From NCBI RefSeq assembly GCF_026410925.1, contig NZ_CP112973.1, positions 1 through 64,000 on the forward strand: 64,000 nucleotides of DNA, in the 5' to 3' direction. Positions within the stretch are counted from its first letter, which is position 1, and each line of letters begins with the position of its first letter. The DNA comes from Halovenus salina. GTDB taxonomy: Archaea > Halobacteriota > Halobacteria > Halobacteriales > Haloarculaceae. Below, piece after piece: positions 36,544-45,460 of this stretch. Position numbers and translations under genes: made by a program. The notes beneath the pieces were generated by a model. It was not told the DNA's origin and searched no databases. It saw only the letters and a list, made by a program, of their open reading frames with translations.

Positions 36544-37032
36544 TCAGCGACCGACCCTGTCCACGATGTGTCGCCAGATGCGGCGTATGCTATCCACGAA
36601 CCCGTAATCTAAATCAGACGTGTTCACTGTTGAACCGGACATACCGGTCTTCTCAGAGTTTGCAAGTTCACGACGAAGGCGTCCAACTCGTCTTTGCTGT
36701 GTACCCCGGTATTCGTTGAGATACTGTATCAACTCGGCTCTTGTTTGATCGCTCAACTTCGCCGAGACACTATGGCTCGTGAATGCGGAGTAGACGTTCG
36801 CGCTCTTGGTGGTAGAAGTACTCCCGCCACCTGTCGAAATCAAACCGACATCGTACATTGCCCAGACGAATTTAGTAGGTACGGTATCCCCGTCTTTGTA
36901 TCCAGTATCGGTGAAGATCCTGCCAGCCAAATCAGATACTTGCAGTGTGATTGGAGCGCCAGCACCGACATTTGCCTGAATATAGTAGCCTGTCTGTGAC
37001 GATGTTGGCACGTACTGTCGGAGAGTAGGCAT
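36544..37032 (-). CDS. Hypothetical protein, beta-rich start and basic end
   Basis: ATG 37032 gives MPTLRQYVPTSSQTGYYIQA and a beta-rich first half (PITLQVSDLAGRIF), a Ser/Thr-rich middle (GGGSTSTTKSANVYS) and a helical basic end (QQRRVGRLRRELANSE, SIRRIWRHIVDRV). 162 residues. No family was recognised. Convergent with 36349. Confidence 0.55.
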   Translation of the reverse strand: MPTLRQYVPTSSQTGYYIQANVGAGAPITLQVSDLAGRIFTDTGYKDGDTVPTKFVWAMYDVGLISTGGGSTSTTKSANVYSAFTSHSVSAKLSDQTRAELIQYLNEYRGTQQRRVGRLRRELANSEKTGMSGSTVNTSDLDYGFVDSIRRIWRHIVDRVGR

Positions 37033-37058
37033 AACTGATAGATTCAAGCCACACGTAA

Positions 37059-37220
37059 GCGAGTAGTGATATTGTCCAAGAATTTGGGTGTGGATATGAT
37101 TTTCCGAGAGATTCAGAAAAGCATCCGGGGCTGGTTTGTCCTAATTGTGGGCGAGACCACCTCAAGAGGTACGCAGGAATTCTGGGGTACCTCAGTGTAG
37201 AGAAATTTGATGAAACATAA
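37059..37220 (+). pseudogene. Zinc-ribbon gene fragment
   Basis: An open frame without a start codes EFGCGYDFPRDSEKHPGLVC, then PNCGRDHLKRYAGILGYLS. A CPNCG knuckle shows it was a zinc-ribbon protein or transposase N-terminus. Its stop at 37218-37220 abuts the orc1 fragment. Confidence 0.35.
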
Positions 37221-37832
37221 GTGAAACTCGTTGAATCCGGGGAGCTGTTAGAAGAGGTCTCATTCTCTGCATACGAAGCGAACGAACTTCGGCTGCTCCT
37301 TGAACAGCGTCAAGAAGTCGCATTCCACGATGATGTCCTCGAAGATGGCGTCATCGGGATGTGTGCTGCATTTGGGGCAAAAGACTCCGGTGACGCCCGG
37401 AAGGCACTCGATCTCCTTTTGAGGGCTGGCGACATTGCTCGTGAGAATGATGCTGAGTCAGTCACCGAAGAACACGTCCGGCAGGCGCGCAACCGCCTGC
37501 AACGTGACCAAGTGGTCGAGGGAATTCGAAACTATTCAGAGCATAGCCAGCTCGTCCTTTACGCTCTTCTCCAGCTTGAGAAACGTAGGGAGACGCCAGC
37601 ACGGACGAGTGAAATCCTCGATATGTACCAGTCGATTGCGACCAGGAAAGCTCTCTCATCCGTCCCCGAGCGTTCTGTTCGTGACTATCTCACCGAACTG
37701 AACCAACTCGGTATTATCTCGTCAGAAGAGTACAATCAAAGCAAAGGTGGAGGCAAGTACAAGAAACACGAACTGGTTCAGTCTGTCTCAAGTGTGGAGA
37801 ATGGATTGTCGATTCTTCTTGATTCTGAATAG
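37221..37832 (+). pseudogene. Orc1/Cdc6 C-terminal fragment
   Basis: The 203-residue frame starts at a chance GTG and corresponds to the part after sensor 1: EEVSFSAYEANELRLLLEQR, the sensor 2 region KDSGDARKALDLLLRAGD, and a C-terminal winged helix (RSVRDYLTELNQLGIISSEE) ending near 37830. Walker A and B are absent. It is a third, non-functional orc1 copy, unlike the other copies in sequence. Confidence 0.85.
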
Positions 37833-38013
37833 TGCTCCTCTGTTGTTATCGAATCAATCTCAACCGGTCAGCTGCTGTGTGGACTGGCCGATCACAGTTT
37901 ATCCGATAAACCGTGGATTGCTGTATTCTTTCTGTCCGGGTATAAAACGGAGACATCGCGCTGTGGACTGACTGCTGAGGGAACTACCCGATAAGACTGA
38001 TATTTGTACTGGT

Positions 38014-38037
38014 ATGCAAGATGGAGGACGCGTATGC
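38014..38037 (+). repeat. 27-bp TGCAAGAT element, degenerate copy
   Basis: TGCAAGATGGAGGACGCGTATGCA keeps the left arm and GGACGCGTAT interior but has lost three bases of the right arm. It is 83 bases upstream of the gene at 38120. Confidence 0.5.
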
Positions 38038-38119
38038 AGCACTCAATCGTGATTAACGTAAGAAACTTCTTGACGAGAACTGGGATAAATTTAATATTTC
38101 AGGCAGGAGTCCAGCAGGT

Positions 38120-38416
38120 ATGGTCCAAGACCTCGTAATTAGTGCACGCGAAGCACCCCGGGATTTCCCCGATGCGCTTCCACAAGTCCCGCCAACGGCT
38201 GATGAAATCACTCAACTGCTAGAACTGTGGACAAATGTTGTCCATATTGGCTCATTGCGCTATGAGGATTGGAATGAAGTGCAACGGAGCGAATATATGA
38301 TATGGACCACGGACGACAACCGGCAATTTCGAGTGATCTGGGACTCTGATGCCAACGCATTCTGGACATGTGAACGGACCAATCCATTACCTGATACCGG
38401 AACGCAATTCGGGTAA
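38120..38416 (+). CDS. Hypothetical acidic protein
   Basis: The 98-residue protein is acidic and Trp-rich (LELWTNVVHIG, SEYMIWTTDDNRQFRVIWDS), with no recognised domain. The start fits the usual haloarchaeal codon use. Its upstream region has the degenerate 27-bp element. Confidence 0.55.
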   Translation: MVQDLVISAREAPRDFPDALPQVPPTADEITQLLELWTNVVHIGSLRYEDWNEVQRSEYMIWTTDDNRQFRVIWDSDANAFWTCERTNPLPDTGTQFG

Positions 38417-38690
38417 ATAACTTAATCTACCGTTGTAAAAGCGAATAACAGGGAGGCAAAAAGTCAATCTGGACGAGGGGTGCGTTTACATCATCAGAAG
38501 ATACGTACGAATCCATAGAACTGGCAGAGGCAACTAGATGACTTGAGAGATGGATTACTCGGTGCCGTATGGATCCTCTAGATTGTGTGGGTGCAACTCA
38601 TCGTGCGCTTTCTATCGTTCTGATGTCCTACGTCCAAAGGATGTGATATGAATACTTATTTAAATATAGCCTGGGACCACGTTATACACT

Positions 38691-39185
38691 ATGTCTCGGA
38701 CAGGACCCGGATACGTAGAGTCGGAAGCAGAGCTATTCGCTGACCTCGAGCGTAAAGAAGAGAATGGCGAAATCTCTGAAAGGACTGCTAACGCATTCAG
38801 AGAGCTCTACGAATTTGCTAAAGAAATCGGTGACGAGGTTCAGATTGGGGAAGCAAAAAACGCTAATTTCCAGGTAAAAGTTGATGCACACCAAGGAGAG
38901 TCTCCATCTGACACGAGCGTTTTCACTGCAAACGTCAACGGAAAATTGAAGATTTGGCCTGCAATGATGGTCATCAAGAACGACGCCGGACTCGACTCAG
39001 TGGAATGGGAAAAAGAAGACTACGACGAATTTGAACGGGCATTCCATTCCCTGAAAGGAGTCCCACGAGACTCGAAATCAATTAAGTTTGAGACATTCGC
39101 GTCGAAAACAGATAGAGACGAATTCATGTCGATGGTCGATGAGTTTGTTACGATTTGTCAAGAGAGATTCGCATCGGCTACGTAG
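38691..39185 (+). CDS. Hypothetical acidic protein
   Basis: The 164-residue protein has an N-terminal helical part (ELFADLERKEENGEISERT, AFRELYEFAKEIGDEV) and a mixed C-terminal part (FETFASKTDRDEFMSMVDE). The whole looks like a globular cytoplasmic protein, reminiscent of small DUF domains that describe protein-ligand sensing, but no family can be named. AT-richer than its neighbours, suggesting transfer. It lies just before the ISH3-like copy 2. Confidence 0.55.
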   Translation: MSRTGPGYVESEAELFADLERKEENGEISERTANAFRELYEFAKEIGDEVQIGEAKNANFQVKVDAHQGESPSDTSVFTANVNGKLKIWPAMMVIKNDAGLDSVEWEKEDYDEFERAFHSLKGVPRDSKSIKFETFASKTDRDEFMSMVDEFVTICQERFASAT

Positions 39186-39276
39186 GAGGAAGAATCCGAC
39201 GCAGCGACACTCTTCGAAAGAGATCTTCTAAATCGTACATACTCTTTCTGGCAGTTTCTCTTTCTTAAACACCATC

Positions 39277-40741
39277 GGTACTTCACGAACAGCGTAATCG
39301 GTTAGATTGAATCGTTGATTTGACCACGAGAAAGTGTCTGGATTAGGATGTGTTCAAGCTCCCCAATCCAGACGGTTATCTTTCGGCGTCGGAGGTAAAA
39401 GACGTAGCGGAAGAGGTCATCACTCCACTCCCGTTGCCGGGTGTCGAGGGGAGCCCCCTCGACCCCGGCGATATCTGGCTCGTCGTCATTTTGGCCTGCA
39501 CCAATCAGACCTCGATTTGGGAAACCTGCAAGGACACCGACGGAACACCATGCGACGACACCGTCTTGACGTGGCTACATACACTCAATCGGCAGTGGCT
39601 CGAATTCGTCGCTAACCTCCTACTCGCTCGCCTAGCTATGACGATTCTCGACGCTGACCGGTCGAGAATCGTCTCCATCGACTTTATCGATAACCCCTAC
39701 CACGGCGATCACTACGCCGATGAAGGCGAACTCTGTTCAATGTCCCCCAAAGATGGGACCACAACGTGTCACCGATACTGTACGGCGTACATCGTTTCCA
39801 ACGAAAAGCCAGTGACGCTGGCGATGACGTACGTCCGCAACGACGAAGACGAGGCCGACGCGGTCGAGCGCGTGCTCGCCCGCGTCGAGAACTATCCCTT
39901 CGAAATCGACCTCCTGCTTGCCGACAGCGGGTTCTACAACGAACGCGTCATCCGCCGTTCCCGTGAGATCGCTGCAACGGTCGTTCACGTTCCCAAGAAA
40001 GGTGAGCGCATGAAGGACAAACTCGACGTACACAAGTCGTACATGACGACCTATCGCATGTACAAGGACAGCGAGCGGGAGCTTCAGATCCCGCTCGCGG
40101 TCGCAGTCTCCTACCAGAATGGCGACCGTGGCAAACACGGAGAGGTTGTTCGGGGCTACGTCGCCTGTGGCGTTGCTGAAAAGTCACCGAAGAAAGTCGA
40201 ACGCCTCTACAGGAAACGCTCAGGCATCGAGACGAGTTACCGGTTGCTTCGGCAAGCACGAGGGATCACGACAACGCGTGATCCCGTCGTGCGATTTGCG
40301 ATAATGCTCGTCGCGGCACTGCTGGAGAATCTGTGGCTCGTGCTCCGATGGGCGGTCGTCGCCCGCCCGCGGCGGGGCGGGCGCGACCTCCCGGAGGAGT
40401 TCACGTTCAAGACGTTCTGTGACTGGATTCGGAACGAACTCGAAGACGAGTTAGAGCGACGCTGGTACGTCGAGGCGAACGGTGTGGGTGTTCCTGAGAC
40501 GTACGGCTCGGTGGCAGCCGCGGGCTGACCGCGGTCAGCCCACGGCCTGTCCGAGGATCCGTCAGCGACAGCTCTCTGCAGCACCGGCGTAAAATTGCCT
40601 GTTCTCGTCCGTTTGGTGTGGTAGCTCGTTTCTGCCGTCCGTTCTTTCACAGTGGTTGCGAGAATCTCCCCCAAAATCATACAGAAAGTGATTCGTTTGT
40701 GGCGTTCAGATCACGCTGTGTCGACTCGTTCGTGAAGTACC
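39277..40741 (+). mobile_element. ISH3-like insertion sequence, copy 2
   Basis: 1465 bp with the same GGTACTTCACGAAC ends as copy 1. The flanks differ (ACCATC left, GAATGTG right), so no target duplication is visible. This suggests rearrangement or deletion next to it after insertion. Confidence 0.85.
39350..40528 (+). CDS. ISH3-type DDE transposase, copy 2
   Basis: The 392-residue protein is the same as that at 4629-5807, with Asp in SIDFIDNPYHGD, Asp in LADSGFYNERV and Glu in SGIETSYRLLRQ. The gene is intact and could supply transposase for both copies. Confidence 0.9.
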   Translation: MFKLPNPDGYLSASEVKDVAEEVITPLPLPGVEGSPLDPGDIWLVVILACTNQTSIWETCKDTDGTPCDDTVLTWLHTLNRQWLEFVANLLLARLAMTILDADRSRIVSIDFIDNPYHGDHYADEGELCSMSPKDGTTTCHRYCTAYIVSNEKPVTLAMTYVRNDEDEADAVERVLARVENYPFEIDLLLADSGFYNERVIRRSREIAATVVHVPKKGERMKDKLDVHKSYMTTYRMYKDSERELQIPLAVAVSYQNGDRGKHGEVVRGYVACGVAEKSPKKVERLYRKRSGIETSYRLLRQARGITTTRDPVVRFAIMLVAALLENLWLVLRWAVVARPRRGGRDLPEEFTFKTFCDWIRNELEDELERRWYVEANGVGVPETYGSVAAAG

Positions 40742-40773
40742 GAATGTGCGGTTGAAAATAATATATTGACGAA

Positions 40774-41295
40774 TTAGGTGAATCCAGCGATGAGCAACTG
40801 AATAAATGCAAAGAGTATCAGCACAATCGACGTGAAGATTAGGGCCTTCTGTAGACGTTTTGGGTTCCGGATTGACGCCTTGTAATGTGACCGGTCCCAC
40901 ACACTGAAACTGTACGCTGGGTCGTAGCTGGGAGACCTCCCTGGCCTCAGTGTTCGGAATCCATCTTCGCTCCCAGATGCACCGGCTGCCCCGATACCTA
41001 CAGTTCCGTGCCCCTCATACGCGAGAAGTTTGTTCCCGATAATTACTGTCTCGGTGTCGCCATCTTCGAGCGGCCCGAATTGCCTTGTCCCTTCGTGAAC
41101 AATTTGCGTTGGATCAGTCGTGATACTCCACGAGAACTCACTGTCACCGTCGAAGTCGTACTCCGAACCATCATTCTCGATGGTAACCTCAAATTCAGGG
41201 GCCTGGTCAGTGAAGTAGACGGGGTCCGGCTTCTCGACGGGCTCGACCCTGAAGGTTAGCCCTTCGAACATTGTTACTTCTTGTGAGGCGGGCAT
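40774..41295 (-). CDS. Membrane-anchored beta-rich protein
   Basis: The 173-residue protein (MPASQEVTMFEGLTFRVE) contains beta strands resembling a CARDB/Ig-like fold (QAPEFEVTIENDGSEYDFDG, TETVIIGNKLLAYEGHGTVG) and ends in a C-terminal helix LQKALIFTSIVLILFAFIQL. Orientation suggests a tail anchor. Function unknown. Confidence 0.6.
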   Translation of the reverse strand: MPASQEVTMFEGLTFRVEPVEKPDPVYFTDQAPEFEVTIENDGSEYDFDGDSEFSWSITTDPTQIVHEGTRQFGPLEDGDTETVIIGNKLLAYEGHGTVGIGAAGASGSEDGFRTLRPGRSPSYDPAYSFSVWDRSHYKASIRNPKRLQKALIFTSIVLILFAFIQLLIAGFT

Positions 41296-41382
41296 TCAGA
41301 AGTCGGTCATGTCGCTCCGATCAAGAATGTTGCTGTCAATCCACAACCATTACACTTCGATAGCGCGGCCAGCCTCGACGTT

Positions 41383-41428
41383 CTTATGTAACTTTAGGTC
41401 GCACACACCGGCCCGCATGTTACATAAG
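41383..41428. repeat. 46-bp inverted repeat, family CTTATGTAAC, copy 2
   Basis: CTTATGTAAC (41383-41392) and GTTACATAAG (41419-41428), same 46-base span as 8629-8674. It lies in a 450-bp stretch without genes (41296-41745), about 320 bases upstream of TumE-like cassette 3. Confidence 0.7.
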
Positions 41429-41745
41429 ACTAGCAAAAAGAACTGACGGCTGCCGTCGCGCCAAGGTTCGCGCTACCTCATTGACCTCTTAGTTGTCTTA
41501 ATCAATACTAAACCAATTTTGGGCGGAATTGATTATATCACGACCATTTTGAAGTACCCCGCCGCTGTCGGGTAAGCACGAATGCTAAACCGGCTCGTGC
41601 CGCCGTTTCCCAGGTAGAGCCGACAAGAGCGGGGTCCAAGATTTCTCTGGGGCTCCTCAGCCGAGCCCACGTGAACTGCGAGGACAGCCTCGTGATAGAC
41701 CAGATGCCTAGGACCTATATCACGACACCGCACGAAAGGTGGTGT

Positions 41746-42285
41746 ATGGCCGGAGGTGAATCAAGTTCCGAGGACCCGATGGAACGCCAACCCACGGATG
41801 AAGACCGGGTACGAATGATCGCCCGGCAGGTCTCGGAGCCGCGGACAGCTAACTGGATCGCCTCCGAAACGGACTGGTCACACGAACCCACTAAGCGCGT
41901 CCTCACACGGCTCGTCGACGACGGCATCCTCCACCGTGACGAGAGCGGCACCCACACCACGTACTATCCCGATTACCGGCGCCAAGCAATGCAGGAGGCG
42001 ATGCGCCTGCGGGACAGCGGCCACACTGTCGAGGAGCTTACGGACCGGCTTGCGAAGATGAAAACACAAATCCGCGACTGGGAGGCCGAATTCGATGTCG
42101 GGTCACCGAACCAGCTTCGCGGCACACTCGCCGACAAAACGCTTGACAGCGACGAAGAAGACCGTCGGCGTGAGATTGCTCGTGAATGGGAACATCTCCA
42201 ACGGCGTATCAAAATCGTCGGGTTCGCTATCCGCGAGTGGGACTTCCTCGCTCCGACGACAGAGCCCGCCGAGGCCAGTAGCTAA
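41746..42285 (+). CDS. HTH protein, antitoxin-like partner of TumE-like cassette 3
   Basis: ATG 41746 (MAGGESSSEDPMERQPTDED) gives 179 residues with a winged helix (EPRTANWIASETDWSHEPTK, RVLTRLVDDGILHRDES) and a helical second half (ELTDRLAKMKTQIRDWEAEF). This is the same layout as at 21506 and 23190. The next gene starts three bases after the stop. Confidence 0.75.
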   Translation: MAGGESSSEDPMERQPTDEDRVRMIARQVSEPRTANWIASETDWSHEPTKRVLTRLVDDGILHRDESGTHTTYYPDYRRQAMQEAMRLRDSGHTVEELTDRLAKMKTQIRDWEAEFDVGSPNQLRGTLADKTLDSDEEDRRREIAREWEHLQRRIKIVGFAIREWDFLAPTTEPAEASS

Positions 42286-42288
42286 CGG

Positions 42289-42747
42289 ATGTCGGTCCCA
42301 CGTCCCGGTGGTGACCCGAACGCGAATCTCTACGCCCAGCTGAGGCGGGACGTCCTTGATCGCGTGCCACAGATCACAGCCGTTGAGTACGTTCCTGACA
42401 ATATCGAGGCCAAGCAGCTGCGAGCAATTTTCGATCCGGCTCGTCTTGACCCGCCAACCGGTCCTGAATCACCAGAACTGACCATCAAATGGTACCGACA
42501 GGACCCCCACGACTGGTTCCGTATCAACTACACTGACCTAAACACGGGATTTCACGCCGGCTGGCACCAAGATGAGGATCATCCTGACCTCGGGCGGACC
42601 CATTTCCAGTACTCAGTCGACGATGAAGAGGTCCACTGGGGAATCACGTTCGAACACGAGACCCCGTCCCTGATTCTCTGGGAGATCGTCGAAGATCTCC
42701 TCGAGGAGGCTCGCCCGAACTACCAATCCGGGAACGAGGACCTATGA
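42289..42747 (+). CDS. TumE-family toxin-like protein, cassette 3
   Basis: The 152-residue protein has ELTIKWYRQDPHDWFRINYT, WHQDEDHPDLGRTHFQY and a C-terminal helix, the same fold order as the two other TumE-like proteins but with the HP-x-PH motif drifted. It overlaps the integrase start by four bases, so toxin-like gene and integrase are cotranscribed. Confidence 0.6.
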   Translation: MSVPRPGGDPNANLYAQLRRDVLDRVPQITAVEYVPDNIEAKQLRAIFDPARLDPPTGPESPELTIKWYRQDPHDWFRINYTDLNTGFHAGWHQDEDHPDLGRTHFQYSVDDEEVHWGITFEHETPSLILWEIVEDLLEEARPNYQSGNEDL

Positions 42748-43993
42748 CCTCCGAGAAGGCGTCTGGAGAACGTGCCGGGCGGTCGCTCGCGAGTTCGTTC
42801 GAGCGGTATCTTCAGGACAAGGGGAAAGGCCGCGGTGGCGACGGCGGAAACTATCGACGCAACGCGGAACGCGAACTCGACCGGTTCGCCGAGTGGGCCG
42901 CCGGCGACCGGGGTCCTGACGACTGGACCGGAATCATTCCCGACGACGTCGACAGAGAGCCCACCTTCGAAGATATCGACAACGTGTCTTCCGCGAGTAC
43001 GCTCGACATCTCGCCGGCGATCAGGGACTCAAACAGAATACTGTCCAAACCTATTACCGCTATATCTCTGCCTGGTGTGGCTGGTGTGCCAACGAAGGCT
43101 ACCTCGAGGCGCATTACGCACAGCGAGCAAGCGCGATGGCCCCGCTCCCCGAGGACGACGGCCGCAAGCCTGGCGACCAGCAAGCATGGACGTCCGAACA
43201 ACGCCATGCGCTCACCCGCCACGTCGACAAGCGAGCCCGCGACGCCGTCGAGTCGTACACGACACTTCCGGAGGGCGCGGATCCCCTCGACAAACAGCGA
43301 GCGCGATACGCGGCGCTGAAGGCTGCTCGTGACCGTGCGCTCGTGTTCGTTCTCGCGTACACGGCCGTCCGTGTGGGGGAGCTCCTCCGGGATCCGAATG
43401 ACCCGCGCCGGCGTGGCGTTCGCTGGGAGGACCTCTCGCTTGAGGACGGGAGTATGGACGTCTACCGGAAGAAACAACAGTGGGACGCTGCCAGCCTCCC
43501 CGACCCGGTGATTTCGCCGCTACGAAGCTACCGGAAGTTGATGGACCCACCCACGGAGCGCTGGCCGGTGTTCCCGACGTTCGACCAGCGGACGCTCGCA
43601 GGGCTCCTCGAAGATGAGCTCGCCGACCGAGGTGCGCGCCCGGATAGAATCGACGAGCGACGTGAGAAGTACGCTCGAGACCTCCTGTTGGCCCTTGAGG
43701 AAGACATACGGCCACCGTCTATCACGACCGACGGCGCACGGTCGATGCTCCAACGACTCACAGAGGAAGCGGGAATCGACATCAATCACCCGAAGCACGG
43801 CTATCTCGCCCCGCACGGCGGCCGACGTGGCATGGGCGAGGTCCTTGTTCGGGCCTTCGGATACACTGTGGCCGCGCGGTATCTGGACAACTCCGAGGAG
43901 ATGGTTCGCGAGCGGTACTCGCATATCGAGGCCGGCGAGCTGGGAGATGTCGCCACAGAGGCTCTGGCCGAAGTCGATGGTGGCCGAGATTAA
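42744..43993 (+). pseudogene. Tyrosine recombinase with a frameshift
   Basis: The first 80 residues (from 42744) are the start of a SAM-like core-binding domain (SFERYLQDKGKGRGG, AERELDRFAEWAAG). At GTGTCTT (42984-42990) the frame changes; a missing T would give VSFREYARHLAG and continue to NTVQTYYRYISAWCGWCANEG, then MAPLPEDDGRKPGDQ. The catalytic domain (from 43136) has Arg in YTAVRVGELLRD, H-G-G-R in PHGGRRGMGEVLV, and Tyr in MVRERYSHIEAG. The 3' end lies in inverted repeat site C. If the frameshift is genuine the protein is inactive. Confidence 0.85.
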
Positions 43994-44030
43994 CCAACAC
44001 ACTGAGCCAGACGAAATATCTGTTGGTTAA
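43990..44030. repeat. TTAACCAACA inverted repeat, site C (41 bp)
   Basis: TTAACCAACA (43990-43999) and TGTTGGTTAA (44021-44030), 21-base spacer. The integrase stop codon TAA lies inside the left arm, so the repeat touches the integrase gene, a position often taken by an attachment site. Confidence 0.85.
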
Positions 44031-44293
44031 TAACATCAGACCTATGTCCTGTGTGAGAATACAAATTCGATTAAATGAGCGTGACCACACAGGGTCATGT
44101 CCCTCCCAAAATACTCTCAGTCAAATAAGTCTCCCTGGCATTGTAGAAACGAAGCGGATAGAGTAATTGTGCCTGAGATACTCTTTCGCTTCATTACACC
44201 GGCGGCGTCGGTCAAAAACGCTGTGCTTCCAGCCCCACCGCGGTGATAATCAACGACGTCTCTCGTTGGTAGAAATCATTCGAAATCATTCAG

Positions 44294-44711
44294 TTACCCT
44301 CTGTCTTGGGGTAAGATGTTCAGTGTGTCGGCGATAACGGTCGCACTGACGGCGCCAGCAGCAATTGTCACGAGTTCGATGATGTCGTCGTCACCAAAAC
44401 CAGCGGTACGAAGCAAGTCGATATCTTTCGTCGCCCCCTTGAGGTCGCGAAGCGACATCGCCCCGCCACCAATCAAGTATACTGTGAGCGGATCGGTCAG
44501 TGCCTCTGCGATTCGCTGGAACTCCTCCACTCCGGAAGCCGATCGTCGTCGACCTCGCCGTGCGTCTCGAGGTAGCGGAGCAAGGAGTCGATCTCGTCTT
44601 CGAGTCCATACTTTGCCGCCCGCGCTCGGAGGTCCTCTTCGTCGCGAGCTCGGAGATCGTATCGCCGCGGTCGACTGTTACGAGGAGCTTGAGTTCGATA
44701 CGCCGGAGCAT
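44294..44711 (-). pseudogene. Decayed wHTH/nucleotidyltransferase locus
   Basis: ATG 44711 begins MLRRIELKLLVTVDRGDTIS, the start of a wHTH gene, but continues in another frame as DEEDLRARAAKYGLEDEID and DSLLRYLETHGEVDDDRLPE, the normal start of a DUF6036-type nucleotidyltransferase. A missing G near 44528-44533 shifts the next part, EEFQRIAEALTDPLTVYLIG, which reaches the catalytic GGGAMSLRDLKGATKDIDLL. It then joins an unrelated tail RTAGFGDDDIIELVTIAAG. So two gene starts are fused by deletion and the end is replaced. Originally an antitoxin-like pair. Confidence 0.6.
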
Positions 44712-44794
44712 GGTGTAACATAGCAGAAAAATAATATATAAACAAGTTTCCTATAATGTTACAAAGAACGAGGTTGAGGAGTCAGCAAACTTGC

Positions 44795-44835
44795 TTAACC
44801 AACAAAACTATCCATTTTGAGTTTGTGTTGGTTAA
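44795..44835. repeat. TTAACCAACA inverted repeat, site D (41 bp)
   Basis: TTAACCAACA (44795-44804) and TGTTGGTTAA (44826-44835), 21-base spacer. It fills the divergent promoter region between the decayed locus (minus) and the DUF6788-like gene (plus, start 17 bases after). Confidence 0.85.
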
Positions 44836-44851
44836 CATGAGGTGACCGCTA

Positions 44852-45178
44852 ATGTCCGACGAGCCACCGACGCCGCCGGCGGGACTCACAGCAGATATGG
44901 TCGACACACTCAACGGGTACTCCCCGGACCAGCTCCAACACGTCGTAAACTACGCCGAGGAACTCGCAGAACACAAAGCGCATGAGGCTCGTCTCGAAGA
45001 GGAGTCAGCGGAGAACGAGACCGACGAGCACCCCGATAATCTTCCGGATGATGTCCCGTCGAAGGCTACGATCACCATCAAGGAGATCAACGACAACCGC
45101 TACTACTACTGGCAGTGGAGAGAAGGAGACAAAATCAAGTCGAAATACAAATCTCCGGTTAATCCAGAAGGAGATTGA
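44852..45178 (+). CDS. DUF6788-like small protein, intact paralogue
   Basis: The 108-residue protein starts MSDEPPTPPAGLTADMVDTL and shares LNGYSPDQLQHVVNYAEELA, a Glu/Asp-rich linker and ATITIKEINDNRYYYWQW with the gene at 14098. It lies between inverted repeat site D and the ORB-like cluster at 45241, so it may belong to a plasmid maintenance module (inference). Confidence 0.65.
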   Translation: MSDEPPTPPAGLTADMVDTLNGYSPDQLQHVVNYAEELAEHKAHEARLEEESAENETDEHPDNLPDDVPSKATITIKEINDNRYYYWQWREGDKIKSKYKSPVNPEGD

Positions 45179-45240
45179 GAAAAATATCGCTTGACACACA
45201 CCACGTTTCCGGTGAATTCTCCGCCGACATCCAACCGATA

Positions 45241-45422
45241 CCCCCCGTGTGCGATATGATTTCGTCTTTTCTTTCGGGCCCATGAGCGCAGAAAAACTAA
45301 CCGAGGAGTAGTAGGGAGACACCCTGTGTGCAATATGAAATCTTGCGTAGTGTTGTCAGACCTATTTAGTCATTTCAACAACGGATCCATCAGAACCAAC
45401 CCCCCGTGTGCGAAATGAATTC
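45241..45422 (+). repeat. Three phased ORB-like repeats, second origin candidate
   Basis: CCCCCCGTGTGCGATATGA (45241), a diverged CACCCTGTGTGCAATATGA (45320) and CCCCCCGTGTGCGAAATGA (45400), each followed by TTTC, AATC or ATTC. The repeats start 79 and 80 bases apart in the same orientation. They resemble the ORB-like repeat at 18636 (CCCCCCGTGTTCGATGTG). No orc1 gene is adjacent. Confidence 0.65.
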
Positions 45423-45460
45423 AGTGCTGGGGTCGGCAACTCTTCGCGTTACTTATTTTC

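Noticed and set aside
45241..45422. CRISPR-like spaced repeats
   Set aside because: Only three imperfect repeats about 23 bases long with about 57-base gaps and no cas genes; ORB-like sequence explains them better.
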